A stretch of 47,067 nucleotides of DNA from Pirellulales bacterium (lineage in GTDB: Bacteria; Planctomycetota; Planctomycetia; Pirellulales; DATAWG01): assembly GCA_035939775.1 (NCBI GenBank), contig DASZFO010000308.1, positions 1-47,067 of the forward strand, read 5' to 3'. A program made the position numbers and the translations under genes. The notes under the pieces are model-generated. The model was not told the origin of the DNA. It saw nothing but the letters and a program-made list of their open reading frames with translations, and ran no database searches. Within the stretch, counting starts at the first letter, position 1. Each line of letters opens with the position of its first letter. This document shows positions 8,451 to 17,186 of the stretch, one piece after another.

Positions 8451-9101
8451 ATGAAAACCGATTCCAAGACTTCCATCCCGCGTTGCCTAGCCGACGAGGA
8501 CGGCATTTCCGCCGCGTCGGCGGCCGTCGATCTGCCGCGAATCGAGCGGGCCGTGCGCGAAATCCTCGCCGCCATCGGCGAGAATCCCGACCGTGAAGGC
8601 CTGCGAGAGACGCCGGCCCGCGTCGCCCGAATGTACGCCGAGCTTTTCGCCGGGTTGCATCAAGACGCGCGCGTCCATCTGCAAAAATGCTTCACGGAAA
8701 AGTACGATGAGATCGTGTTGGTGCGCGATATCAGCTTCAACAGTATGTGCGAGCATCACATGCTCCCTTTCATGGGCAAAGCGCATATTGGGTACCTTCC
8801 CAACGGCCGGGTGATCGGCTTGAGCAAGTTGGCCCGAGTGGTTGAGGTGGTCTCGAAGCGTCCACAAGTTCAAGAGCGCATGACCGAGGAGATCGCCAAT
8901 CTTCTGGTCGAGGAACTCGATGCCAAGGGGGTCGCGGTCGTGATCGAGGCGACACATTCCTGCATGGCGATTCGCGGGGTGCGAAAGCCGGGGAGCGTCT
9001 GCGTCACTTCGGCCATGAAGGGTACATTCCGCGCCAATCTCTCTAGCCGCTCGGAGATCATGACCTTGATCTACGGCGACACGCTCGGCACGCGAGGCTA
9101 G
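8451..9101 (+). CDS. folE: GTP cyclohydrolase I
   Basis: It converts GTP to 7,8-dihydroneopterin triphosphate, the entry step to tetrahydrofolate and related pterins. The 216-residue product has an N-terminal extension of about 30 residues before the conserved part, then [20 protein letters not shown], the zinc-site segment [20 protein letters not shown] with Cys and His ligands, the [23 protein letters not shown] block, and [16 protein letters not shown] with the third zinc ligand. All hallmark residues are present, so a type IA zinc enzyme is expected. The ATG at 8451 is preceded by GGTAGGGAGA at 8431-8440. The preceding 100 bases hold no gene. Confidence 0.96.
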   Translation: MKTDSKTSIPRCLADEDGISAASAAVDLPRIERAVREILAAIGENPDREGLRETPARVARMYAELFAGLHQDARVHLQKCFTEKYDEIVLVRDISFNSMCEHHMLPFMGKAHIGYLPNGRVIGLSKLARVVEVVSKRPQVQERMTEEIANLLVEELDAKGVAVVIEATHSCMAIRGVRKPGSVCVTSAMKGTFRANLSSRSEIMTLIYGDTLGTRG

Positions 9102-9193
9102 CGGTCATTCAGGAGTGAAGCGCGCGGCCGAGGCGGTCGGAGGACGCCGGCAGCGTCCGATACGAACTCATCCCAGCGGAACGCAATCCGGCA

Positions 9194-9940
9194 ATGCTGA
9201 TCCTGATCGAATTTCTCTTCCGGCTTTCGTTCGGACTATCGCTCTCGATGGCCGTTACGTCTCCGCGCCAAGTGACAAGTGGCTACTATCGCAATCATCT
9301 TTACGTGCTGCTCGGGCTGAACGTATTGGCGATGCTCGTAGCGCTAGCCGCGCCAGAGCAGTTCGAACTCTGGCCTCCACTCGCGGGCGCTTGTTTGAGC
9401 TACGCCGGCGCTGTCGCCTGGCTGTATGCGAAGCCTCGCGCGGGAATCGCGTTGCTCTTGCTCGTCGCAATTGCCGGATTGGCCGGTGCCTGGCTGGCCA
9501 AGCCGCAGCCGATTCTAACTTCCAATGCGGCCGCGGCATTGCGCTGGCTCGATGCGCCCACGAGTGGATTGCTGCTCGGTTCAACTTTGGCGGCAATGTT
9601 TCTTGGCCATTGGTATCTGAACACCCCGACGATGGAACTCGCTCCGCTCCGGCGATTGGTTCTGCTCATGGGTGGTGCAGTGATCGCGCGAGCCGTTGTT
9701 TGCGGTGCCGGCCTGGCCATGCAATTCGACTACGCCGGCATGCCGCAACCAGCGTTCGTCGGATTGCGCTGGCTTTCCGGCCTGTTTGGCGCGCTCGCGC
9801 TCACGATAATGACCTGGAAAATCCTCAGAATCCCCAACACGCAAAGCGCCACCGGAATTCTTTACGTAGGCGTAATCGCCGTCTTTCTCGGGGAATTGAC
9901 CTCTCAGCTACTGTCCGCCAGGACATGGTTTCCAGTATGA
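9194..9940 (+). CDS. Polytopic membrane protein, unknown function
   Basis: The 248-residue product has about seven or eight predicted membrane segments, spread over its whole length (for example LYVLLGLNVLAMLVALAAP, IALLLLVAIAGLAGAWLA and LVLLMGGAVIARAVVCGAGLA), and almost no soluble domain. A central conserved-looking stretch, LGHWYLNTPTMELAPLRR, contains His, Trp and Asn and may line a membrane-embedded site. I recognise no family. The stop codon overlaps an ATG of the next frame (ATGA at 9937-9940), and the zinc-ribbon gene starts 15 bases later, so the two are surely translated from one mRNA. Confidence 0.8.
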   Translation: MLILIEFLFRLSFGLSLSMAVTSPRQVTSGYYRNHLYVLLGLNVLAMLVALAAPEQFELWPPLAGACLSYAGAVAWLYAKPRAGIALLLLVAIAGLAGAWLAKPQPILTSNAAAALRWLDAPTSGLLLGSTLAAMFLGHWYLNTPTMELAPLRRLVLLMGGAVIARAVVCGAGLAMQFDYAGMPQPAFVGLRWLSGLFGALALTIMTWKILRIPNTQSATGILYVGVIAVFLGELTSQLLSARTWFPV

Positions 9941-9954
9941 TAGAGGGAGATTCC

Positions 9955-10422
9955 ATGAACATTGAGTTTCTGTGTCCCCATTGTGAGCAAGCGAGCCGGG
10001 CCGAGGTGTCGCCTGCGGCGAGCGATTTTTGTTGCGCGGATTGTGGCGAGAAGGTCCTTCTTCCGCCCGGCGCAATGGACAACGTGCAACTGCATCGCTG
10101 TCTAGTTTGTCCGAGCACGGATTTGTTCGTGCGGAAGGATTTCCCTCAGCGGCTTGGCGTGGCGATCGTCACGCTGGGAATCGTGGCTAGTTGCGTGGCA
10201 TGGGGTTATCACGAGTTGCTTCTCACCTTTCTCATCCTGTTTCTAACGGCCTTGATCGATGTCGTGCTGTATATCGTGGTCCCCAATGCGCTGATGTGCT
10301 ATCGCTGCGGGGCTCAATATCGGGGCGCCCCTGGGGTCGATTCCCATTTGTCATTCAATCTGGAAACCCACGAGCGTCATCGGCAGCAGAGAGCCCGGCT
10401 GGTCGAGCACCGGCGGGCGTGA
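9955..10422 (+). CDS. Zinc-ribbon membrane protein
   Basis: The 155-residue product starts with a cysteine-rich ribbon: LCPHCEQ, then CCADCGE, and later LVCPSTD and CYRCGAQYRG, giving paired CxxC knuckles before and after a hydrophobic stretch of about 45 residues (LGVAIVTLGIVASCVAWGYH and LLLTFLILFLTALIDVVLY) that should form two membrane helices. So it probably anchors a zinc-binding domain at the inner membrane. I chose the ATG at 9955 since AGAGGGAG stands 6 bases ahead; an earlier in-frame ATG at 9937 overlaps the stop of the upstream gene. Translational coupling to the membrane protein at 9194-9940 suggests joint function. No family name can be given. Confidence 0.82.
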   Translation: MNIEFLCPHCEQASRAEVSPAASDFCCADCGEKVLLPPGAMDNVQLHRCLVCPSTDLFVRKDFPQRLGVAIVTLGIVASCVAWGYHELLLTFLILFLTALIDVVLYIVVPNALMCYRCGAQYRGAPGVDSHLSFNLETHERHRQQRARLVEHRRA

Positions 10423-10542
10423 CCGGCACGGACGGCACACGAGGCTAGCGTCGGTTTCACCCTTCCTACGGCGAGGCGCGAATCCGTTGGCGGCCGGCAC
10501 ACTGCCGGGCAGTTGGCGATCGCAGGCCGACAGTTTTCTTTC

Positions 10543-13512
10543 ATGGATCAAGAGCGGCAAAGAATTCAGGACGACTTGCGCGGGCTCGTGAGCGGCGATG
10601 TGCGCTGCGACGACGTCTTCGTGCAGCTCTACGCCAGTGACGCGAGCGTTTACCAAATCAGGCCGCTGGGGGTCGTCCGCCCTCGGAACTCGGCCGACGT
10701 GGTGGCCACCTTGCAGTACGCGGCGGAGAAAAAGATCCCCATCCATGCCCGCGGCGCCGGAACCGGTCTGGCCGGCGAATCTCTCGGCGCTGGGTTGATC
10801 CTCGATTTCAGCCGCTATATGCGGCGTATCTTGCGGATCGACGACGATCGGGTCCGAGTGCAACCGGGCGTCGTTCATGCCCAGCTCAATCAACATCTCC
10901 GCTCGTTCGGACGGTTGTTCGGTCCCGATCCGGCGATGAGCCAAGTGACGACGATGGGGAGCGTCGTGGCCATCGACGCCTCGGGAAGCCACTGGCTGCA
11001 ATACGGCTCGGCGCGGCGGCACGTGCTGAGCCTGCAAATCGTGCTGGCCGACGGCACACTGCTGGAGGTCGGCCGCGAGCCCTTGTCGCTGGCCAACGTG
11101 GACGTGCCGACCACCCGCCGGCAGGAGTTGGTGAGCCAGCTCACCGATCTCTTCACCCGCCGTGCCCAATTGATCAGCGAGCGCCAACCGCAGACGATGC
11201 TCAACCAGTGCGGCTACCAGCTCGGCGACGTGCTGGAGTCCGGCAGCCTCGACTTGGGTCGGCTCTTGGCCGGCAGCGAGGGGACGTTGGCCATCATCAC
11301 CGAAGCAACGCTGGCCACGACGCCGTTGCCTCGTTATCGGGGGGTTGGCGCTCTGTTCTTCGATTCGCTTGAAAACGCGGCCTTGGCCGTGCAGGAGATT
11401 CTTCCGTTTTCTCCCTGCGCTTGCGATCTGCTCGACCGCCGGCATCTGAGTCTGGCGCGGGAGAATTATCCTGAGTACAGCCTGCTGGTTCCCGCCGAGG
11501 CCGAGGCGTTGTTGCTTGTCGAGCACATGGGCGACGATCCGGTTTCCGTGCGCGACCGGATGGTGCAGATGCTCGATCGCGTGCGGCGGAAGTGCCGCTT
11601 GGCCTTTGATACCCGTCAGGCATTTGATCACGAGGAGATCGATCTCTATTGGCAATTGGCCACGCGCATCGTGCCGACGTTGCACCGCATCAAAGGTACA
11701 ACACGGCCATTGCCGTTTGTCGAGGACTTGGCGGTGCCGCCAGCGGCGCTCCCCGATTTCCTGGTGCGAATGCAGAATACCCTCAAGAAACATCAAGTGA
11801 CCGCCTCGCTCTTTGGGCATGTGGGTCACGGGCAACTTCACGTCCGGCCGTTCCTCGATCTGACGATTGCCGACGATGTCCGGAAAATGGAGGATCTCGC
11901 GGCCGATCTCTATCACGAAGTGTTCGAGGTCCATGGGACAATCAGCGGCGAGCATGGCGACGGATTGAGCCGGACCCCGTTCATTCGGCGGCAGTACGGA
12001 GAACTCTACGATGTCTTCGCCGAGGTTAAGCAGGTTTTCGATCCGCAAGGAATTCTCAATCCTGGCAAGATTGTCGGCGGCGACGGTCAATCGTTGACGC
12101 GCCATTTGCGGCCGGTGAGACTACCGTCCGAGGAAGTCGTTCCATCGGCCAATGGCCGAAGCAGTGCGCCGCCGGCGCTCGTCGATGTGCAGCTCAACTG
12201 GACGCCGGCGGAAATCGCCGCGGTGGCGAGCCACTGCAACGGCTGCGGCAGTTGCCGCGCGCAATCCGGCGACCTGCGAATGTGCCCGATTTTTCGCGTC
12301 GCTCCGGCGGAAGAAGCCTCGCCGCGAGCGAAGGCCAATTTATTCCGTGGCTTGCTCAGCGGCCAACTCGATCCGGCGCTCCTGACCACCGACGACTTCA
12401 AGGACGTCGCCGATCTGTGCGTCAACTGCCATCAGTGCCGCCTGGAATGTCCGGCAGGCGTCGATATTCCCAAGCTGATGATCGAGGCGAAGGCCGCTTA
12501 TGTCGCCACCAACGGCTTGCAGCCGAGCGACTGGATTCTGGCTCGATTCGACATCTTGAGCGCGCTGGGGAGCCATTTTAGTCCGGTGGCGAATTGGGCG
12601 GTTGGCAATCGCCAGGCGCGCTGGCTGCTGGAAAAGACTTTCGGCATCGCCCAAGGGCGAAAGCTCCCGCGGTTTGCCCCGCGAAGCTTCTTGCGCCGCG
12701 CCGCACGTCGACGTTTGACGCGCCCGACTCGCCGCAGCGGGCGGAAAGTAGTCTATTTTGTCGACACCTACGCGAACTATCACGATCCGCAATTGGCCGA
12801 GGCCCTGGTCGCGGTGCTCGAGCACAATGGCGTAGCCGTTTATGTCCCCCCGAATCAGCGAGCCTCCGGAATGGCGATGATCTCAATGGGAGCGGTCGAG
12901 CGGGCCCGGCGCCTAGCCGCGAAGAACGTCGCGCTTTTGGCGGAAGCCGTCCGGCAGGGATACCAAGTTGTGGTCACGGAACCTTCCACGGCCGTCTGCC
13001 TGACTCACGAATATCCCAATTTGATGGACGATGAGGAAGCGCGACTCGTCGCTCAGAACACGACGGAAGCTTGCACCTATCTTTGGCGGCTGCACCAGCA
13101 GGGCATCCTCCAACTCGACTTGCGGCCGGTCAACGCGGCGCTGGCCTACCATATGCCGTGCCATATCAAGGCGCTCGGGGTCGGCTCGCCGACCGAAAAC
13201 CTCCTGCGGCTTGTTCCGGCCCTAAGTGTGCAGCGGATTGAAAAAGGATGTTCTGGCATGGCCGGCACGTTTGGCCTGAAGAAGGCGAACTATCGCACCA
13301 GCCTGCGCGCCGGCTGGGAATTGATTTCGCATATGCGTCAACCTGGCCTTCAGGCCGGGACCACGGAATGCAGCGCCTGTAAAATGCAGATGGAGCAGGG
13401 CACCACCAAGCCGACACTTCATCCCTTAAAACTGCTAGCCATGGCCTACGGATTGATGCCGGAGTTGGCAGGGCAACTGACTGCACGAGGCGCCGAGTTG
13501 GTCGTAACATGA
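10543..13512 (+). CDS. FAD-linked and Fe-S oxidoreductase, YdiJ-like
   Basis: A fusion of an FAD-binding dehydrogenase with an iron-sulfur and a CCG-domain half, 989 residues from the ATG at 10543 (a TTG in frame lies 30 bases earlier). The PCMH-type FAD domain covers about residues 30-260, with IHARGAGTGLAGESLGAG and DASGSHWLQYG. The FAD-oxidase C-terminal domain runs to about 520 (GHVGHGQLHVRP, then SGEHGDGLSRTPF). Two [4Fe-4S] motifs follow, CNGCGSC near 565 and CVNCHQCRLECP near 626, and CCG-type segments MPCHIKALG, KGCSGMAGTFG and ECSACKMQME near the end. E. coli YdiJ, a D-2-hydroxyglutarate dehydrogenase, has the same architecture and length, so oxidation of a D-2-hydroxy acid to the quinone pool is likely. 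The gene overlaps moaD by 4 bases. Confidence 0.93.
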   Translation: MDQERQRIQDDLRGLVSGDVRCDDVFVQLYASDASVYQIRPLGVVRPRNSADVVATLQYAAEKKIPIHARGAGTGLAGESLGAGLILDFSRYMRRILRIDDDRVRVQPGVVHAQLNQHLRSFGRLFGPDPAMSQVTTMGSVVAIDASGSHWLQYGSARRHVLSLQIVLADGTLLEVGREPLSLANVDVPTTRRQELVSQLTDLFTRRAQLISERQPQTMLNQCGYQLGDVLESGSLDLGRLLAGSEGTLAIITEATLATTPLPRYRGVGALFFDSLENAALAVQEILPFSPCACDLLDRRHLSLARENYPEYSLLVPAEAEALLLVEHMGDDPVSVRDRMVQMLDRVRRKCRLAFDTRQAFDHEEIDLYWQLATRIVPTLHRIKGTTRPLPFVEDLAVPPAALPDFLVRMQNTLKKHQVTASLFGHVGHGQLHVRPFLDLTIADDVRKMEDLAADLYHEVFEVHGTISGEHGDGLSRTPFIRRQYGELYDVFAEVKQVFDPQGILNPGKIVGGDGQSLTRHLRPVRLPSEEVVPSANGRSSAPPALVDVQLNWTPAEIAAVASHCNGCGSCRAQSGDLRMCPIFRVAPAEEASPRAKANLFRGLLSGQLDPALLTTDDFKDVADLCVNCHQCRLECPAGVDIPKLMIEAKAAYVATNGLQPSDWILARFDILSALGSHFSPVANWAVGNRQARWLLEKTFGIAQGRKLPRFAPRSFLRRAARRRLTRPTRRSGRKVVYFVDTYANYHDPQLAEALVAVLEHNGVAVYVPPNQRASGMAMISMGAVERARRLAAKNVALLAEAVRQGYQVVVTEPSTAVCLTHEYPNLMDDEEARLVAQNTTEACTYLWRLHQQGILQLDLRPVNAALAYHMPCHIKALGVGSPTENLLRLVPALSVQRIEKGCSGMAGTFGLKKANYRTSLRAGWELISHMRQPGLQAGTTECSACKMQMEQGTTKPTLHPLKLLAMAYGLMPELAGQLTARGAELVVT

Positions 13513-13754
13513 GGATCAGCATTAAGTTATTTGCGATGGCCAGGGACATTTGCGGGCGCGAAACGGTCGATTTGGTGGTGAATGAACATGCTCGAATTGG
13601 CGATGTGCGGAACGTCTTAATCCGGCAAATCCCAGCGTTTTCCACCCTTTTGAGGAGTTCGTGCTTTGCGGTTAACGCTCAATTCGTTGATGACGAATTC
13701 CCCTTAAGAGAGGGAGACGAAGTGGCTTGCATCCCGCCGGTCAGTGGTGGATAA
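13509..13754 (+). CDS. moaD: Molybdopterin synthase sulfur carrier MoaD
   Basis: The 81-residue product has the ubiquitin-like MoaD pattern: ISIKLFAMARDICGRETVDL at the start, FAVNAQFVDDEFPLREGDEVA in the middle, and IPPVSGG at the end. The terminal Gly-Gly is the part that is adenylated by MoeB-type enzymes and turned into a thiocarboxylate, which gives sulfur to precursor Z in molybdopterin synthase together with MoaE. Its ATG overlaps the stop of the upstream FAD/Fe-S gene in ATGA, which indicates translational coupling. moaE and moaA follow in the same direction after a small acidic protein gene. The link to an Fe-S flavoprotein rather than a molybdoenzyme gene is notable. Confidence 0.9.
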   Translation: MRISIKLFAMARDICGRETVDLVVNEHARIGDVRNVLIRQIPAFSTLLRSSCFAVNAQFVDDEFPLREGDEVACIPPVSGG

Positions 13755-13768
13755 AGGAGGAGCCACAC

Positions 13769-14011
13769 GTGGACGAGAACCGTCTGCTAGCAATGCTAGC
13801 GCGAGTGTCTTTTGGAGGAGACAACGTCATGAAGCGAAATGAAGTGCTATCGCTCTTGGAGCGTTTTCCAGAATTGGTCGATGGCGACGACGATTTGCTC
13901 AACGAGTTGATTACCGACACCAACCCCGACCGCCCGGAAAAGAACTTCGAGCGTTCGGAGCCATTGCCAAAGCCCGAATTCGACGAACGGCTGGCGAAAC
14001 AGCCACGCTAG
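13769..14011 (+). CDS. Small acidic protein between moaD and moaE
   Basis: A frame of 80 residues starts at GTG 13769 with a near-perfect AAAGGAGG at 13753-13760, 8 bases upstream. An ATG at 13829 in the same frame also has its own GGAGGAG and would give 60 residues (MKRNEVLSLLERFPELVDGD). Two strong ribosome-binding sites in a row could mean two start sites. The C-terminal half is rich in Asp, Glu and Pro (ELITDTNPDRPEKNFERSEP) and probably disordered. I recognise no family. It has no signal peptide or membrane segment and sits in the molybdenum cofactor cluster, where a role in complex assembly is only a guess. Confidence 0.7.
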   Translation: MDENRLLAMLARVSFGGDNVMKRNEVLSLLERFPELVDGDDDLLNELITDTNPDRPEKNFERSEPLPKPEFDERLAKQPR

Positions 14012-14090
14012 CTAGCGGCTTCAGAAGCGCGATTTTCATCGCGGCCTATTGCAAGCGCGATTACATCGCGGCGCCGCACGCGGTGCATGC

Positions 14091-14510
14091 ATGATTCGAT
14101 TGACGGACGAGCCGATCGCGCCAGCGGAGGTGCTTGCCCAGATTCAATCGAACGCGGCGGGAGCCGCGGTGTTGTTTATCGGCACGACTCGCGCGTCGAC
14201 CGGGGGGCGGGCGACGAATTCACTGGACTACGAATGCTATCCCGAAATGGCTCGCGTCAAGCTGGCCGAGCTGGAGAGCGAAGCCCGGCGGCGCTGGCCA
14301 ATCGTCGATTGCGCCATCGTTCATCGCCTGGGGCATTTGCAGGTCGGTGAGGCGAGCGTGGCGATTGCCGTCAGTTCGGCCCATCGAGCGGCCGCGTTCG
14401 CCGCGGGCCAATGGCTGATCGATACGCTCAAGCAGGTCGTGCCGATCTGGAAGCGCGAAAACTGGGCCGACGGGACGAGCGAGTGGGTCCATCCCGGGAT
14501 AGAATCGTAG
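14091..14510 (+). CDS. moaE: Molybdopterin synthase catalytic subunit MoaE
   Basis: MoaE uses the MoaD thiocarboxylate to insert the dithiolene sulfurs into cyclic pyranopterin monophosphate. The 139-residue product shows the family motifs: RASTGGRATNSLDYECYPEMA near residue 30, HRLGHLQVGEASVAIAVSSAHR in the middle, and LKQVVPIWKRENWADGTSEWV near the end, with the catalytic lysine region in VPIWKRE. The ATG at 14091 is chosen because the domain begins right after it; a longer frame upstream reads non-homologous residues. moaA follows 16 bases after its stop. Confidence 0.93.
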   Translation: MIRLTDEPIAPAEVLAQIQSNAAGAAVLFIGTTRASTGGRATNSLDYECYPEMARVKLAELESEARRRWPIVDCAIVHRLGHLQVGEASVAIAVSSAHRAAAFAAGQWLIDTLKQVVPIWKRENWADGTSEWVHPGIES

Positions 14511-14526
14511 TGGAAGCAAACATGTC

Positions 14527-15558
14527 ATGGCGGCGCCAAATCTCAATTCGTCACCTGCCGATCGCCATTCCCCTCTCATCGACGGGCATGGACGCGTTCA
14601 CACGAATCTGCGGATCAGCATAACGGACCGCTGCAATATCCGCTGCTTTTATTGCATGCCGCAGGAGGCCGTTCAGTTCGTGCCGCGGAATGATCTGCTC
14701 ACATACGAAGAGATTGAGCGATTCGTGCGGGTTGTCGCGAAACTTGGCGTCAACAAGATTCGCCTCACGGGCGGAGAGCCGCTCGTGCGCAAAGACGTGC
14801 CCGAGTTGGTGCGACGTTTGGCCGCGGTCGAGGGAATCACCGATCTGGCGCTGACGACGAATGGAATGCTGCTCGGCGAATTGGCGGGCCAACTTCGCTC
14901 GGCCGGATTGCATCGGCTGAACATCAGCCTCGACACGCTGCGCGAAGAGACATTCCAGAAGATTTCGCGCCGCCAAGGGATCACCCGTGTGCTCGAAGGG
15001 ATTTTCTCCGCCAAGCAGGCCGGCTTTACGCGAATCCGTCTTAACGCCGTTTCAATTCGCGGCCTCACCGAGGAAGAGGTCGTGCCACTGGCCCAATTTG
15101 CTCGGCAGCATGGGCTCGAATTGAGATTCATCGAATACATGCCGCTGGACGCCGACGGCCGATGGCAAATGGATCAAGTCCTTTCGGGCGATCGCGTCCG
15201 CGCGATGATCGAGCAACAAGTCGGACGGCTCGAACCGCTCGCGGTCGACGATCCGAGCCAGCCCGCGACTGACTATCGCTACCTCGATGGCGGCGGACGG
15301 GTCGGCTTCATCAACCCCGTGACTCACTCGTTCTGCGGCAATTGCAATCGGCTGCGGCTCACCGCGGAAGGGCAAGTCCGCAATTGTCTCTTTTCGACCG
15401 TCGAATGGGACGCCCGAGCCATTCTTCGCGGAGGCGGCAGCGACGACCAACTCGTCAAGCTGGTCCGCGCGTCGATCGCGGCCAAAAAACCCGGCCACGG
15501 CATCGATACGCCCGATTTCGTCAAACCGCAGCGGGCCATGTATCAAATCGGCGGTTAG
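14527..15558 (+). CDS. moaA: GTP 3',8-cyclase MoaA (radical SAM)
   Basis: It makes (8S)-3',8-cyclo-7,8-dihydroguanosine triphosphate from GTP, the first step of molybdenum cofactor synthesis. The 343-residue product has the radical SAM cluster motif CNIRCFYC near residue 37, the SAM-binding LTGGEPLVRKD, the NISLDTL segment, and the C-terminal second cluster cysteines in FCGNCNRLRLTAEGQVRNCLF. It ends with Gly-Gly, as active MoaA proteins do, where the tail reaches into the active site. The first 25 residues are a variable, proline/histidine-containing extension. A MoaC gene is not present in the window. Confidence 0.96.
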   Translation: MAAPNLNSSPADRHSPLIDGHGRVHTNLRISITDRCNIRCFYCMPQEAVQFVPRNDLLTYEEIERFVRVVAKLGVNKIRLTGGEPLVRKDVPELVRRLAAVEGITDLALTTNGMLLGELAGQLRSAGLHRLNISLDTLREETFQKISRRQGITRVLEGIFSAKQAGFTRIRLNAVSIRGLTEEEVVPLAQFARQHGLELRFIEYMPLDADGRWQMDQVLSGDRVRAMIEQQVGRLEPLAVDDPSQPATDYRYLDGGGRVGFINPVTHSFCGNCNRLRLTAEGQVRNCLFSTVEWDARAILRGGGSDDQLVKLVRASIAAKKPGHGIDTPDFVKPQRAMYQIGG

Positions 15559-15564
15559 CAAAAC

Positions 15565-16773
15565 ATGTCGCCGCGTCGCATCTATCTCGACAACGCCGCC
15601 ACGAGTTGGCCGAAGCCCGAGGCCGTTTATAAGGCGGTCGAGCGGTATCAGCGCGAGATCGGGGCCGCGGCCGGGCGCGGTTCGTACGCCGAGGCGCTGG
15701 AAGCCGGACAATTTGTGGATCGGGCACGAGCCGGCGTCGCGCGGCTGATCGGCGCCGGCGACCCGCGGAGAATCGTCTTCACAAATAGTGGCACCGACGG
15801 TTTGAATCTCGCGATCCACGGCTGGCTCGAGCCAGGGGATCGAGTCGTCACCACGGCCGCGGAGCACAATTCGGTGCTGCGGCCGCTGAGCGAGCTGGAA
15901 CGCCGCCAAGGCGTGCGCGTCAAGCGCATCGCCTGCGATGCGGCCGGGCGTGTCGATCCAGACGATCTGCGCAAGGAAATGTCGCCCGAGACGAAGCTCG
16001 TCGCCGTCGTCCACGCGTCCAATGTCACCGGTGCGATTCAGCCGCTGGCGGAGATCGGGCGAATTGCGCATGAGTACGGCGCGACGCTGCTGGTCGACGC
16101 CGCGCAATCGTTGGGGCATCTGCCCATTTCGGTCGATGAACTGTCGATCGATCTGCTGGCCGCCCCTGGACACAAGGGCCTGCTCGGACCGCTGGGGACT
16201 GGGATTGTTTATTTTCGGCCGGGGATCGAGTCGCGGCTCAAAAGTTTTCGCCAAGGAGGCACCGGCACGCGGAGCGAGGAACACTGGCAACCCGAAAGCC
16301 TTCCGGATAAATACGAAGCGGGGAATCTGAACGTTCCCGGACTAGCCGGCCTTGCGGCTGCGATCGAATTCCTTGAATCGCGAGGAGTTTCCTCGATTCG
16401 CCAGCACGAATCGTTCCTGACCGACCGCTTTCTTGGGGGATTAAGACAAATCCCAGGCGTCTACGTCTTTGGACCCGCCCAGGCCGCAGACCGCGTGGGC
16501 GTTGTCAGCCTGCGGATCGACGGTTATGATCCGCAAGAGGTTGCTGCGGTGCTCGATGCGACTTATCGGATCCAAGTCCGTTCCGGTTTGCACTGTGCCC
16601 CACTCTTGCACAAGGCCCTTGGAACCGCGGACGGTGGCGGAACGGTTCGGTTCAGCTTCGGCGCATTTACTTCCGAAGATGACGTTGACGCATCGTTGGC
16701 GGCGATCGCGGGAATCGCCGCTTCAGCAGCGGCCCCAATTAGCGGAAAATCAAGTGTGAAACCAACTTCATGA
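15565..16773 (+). CDS. Class V aminotransferase / cysteine desulfurase
   Basis: The 402-residue product is a PLP enzyme of the SufS/CsdA type: YLDNAATSWPKPEAV at the start, TAAEHNSVLRPL, DAAQSLGHLPI with the PLP-contact aspartate, the Schiff-base lysine K204 in AAPGHKGLLGP, and C344 in RSGLHCAPLLH at the position of the nucleophile that takes the cysteine sulfur. Expected reaction: L-cysteine to L-alanine with an enzyme persulfide. It lies 6 bases after moaA and overlaps the next gene, so the context makes it a plausible sulfur source for MoaD or for the iron-sulfur cluster of MoaA. No SufE/SufU-like partner is adjacent. Only the enzyme class can be stated with confidence. Confidence 0.9.
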   Translation: MSPRRIYLDNAATSWPKPEAVYKAVERYQREIGAAAGRGSYAEALEAGQFVDRARAGVARLIGAGDPRRIVFTNSGTDGLNLAIHGWLEPGDRVVTTAAEHNSVLRPLSELERRQGVRVKRIACDAAGRVDPDDLRKEMSPETKLVAVVHASNVTGAIQPLAEIGRIAHEYGATLLVDAAQSLGHLPISVDELSIDLLAAPGHKGLLGPLGTGIVYFRPGIESRLKSFRQGGTGTRSEEHWQPESLPDKYEAGNLNVPGLAGLAAAIEFLESRGVSSIRQHESFLTDRFLGGLRQIPGVYVFGPAQAADRVGVVSLRIDGYDPQEVAAVLDATYRIQVRSGLHCAPLLHKALGTADGGGTVRFSFGAFTSEDDVDASLAAIAGIAASAAAPISGKSSVKPTS

Positions 16774-17186
16774 ACGACAATCCCTGGTTTAAGGATGGGC
16801 TTCGGTTTCAATGCACGCAGTGCGGCGATTGCTGCACTGGAGCGCCTGGTTACGTATGGGTGAATAAGGCGGAAATCGAGGCGTTAGCCGCTAAGTTGGG
16901 GATCGACGTCGGCGATTTCCAGCGCAAATATGTCCGAGAGGTAGGGGTGCGGAAAAGCCTAGTCGAGTTTGCGAACGGCGATTGCGTCTTTTTTGACGGA
17001 CAAACCCGCAAGTGCAAGGTTTACGACACCCGCCCTCGGCAGTGCCGGACTTGGCCCTTCTGGGAATCGAATATCCGCTCGGAGGAGGCTTGGCGACAGA
17101 CCTGCGAGGTCTGTCCCGGCAGCGGGACCGGCCCCTTAGTTCCGCTGGAGAAGGTCTTGGAACAGGCGGCCGTCTTCCGACTATGA
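16770..17186 (+). CDS. YkgJ-type cysteine cluster protein
   Basis: The 138-residue product belongs to the small cysteine-cluster (YkgJ/CxxCxxCC) family. The conserved cysteines are in FQCTQCGDCCTGAPGYVWV, NGDCVFFD, RKCKVYDTRPRQCRTWPFW and TCEVCPGSG. Such proteins are thought to bind a zinc or iron-sulfur centre; the function is not known. It overlaps the desulfurase stop by 4 bases (ATGA) and is the last gene of the cluster that starts at the YdiJ-like gene. The pairing with a cysteine desulfurase fits a metal-cluster role. Confidence 0.9.
   Translation: MNDNPWFKDGLRFQCTQCGDCCTGAPGYVWVNKAEIEALAAKLGIDVGDFQRKYVREVGVRKSLVEFANGDCVFFDGQTRKCKVYDTRPRQCRTWPFWESNIRSEEAWRQTCEVCPGSGTGPLVPLEKVLEQAAVFRL

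Noticed and set aside
10351-12105. Minus-strand open frame of 584 codons
   Set aside because: It is antisense to the FAD/Fe-S oxidoreductase with all its motifs, and its translation is His/Arg/Gln-rich without any family features.
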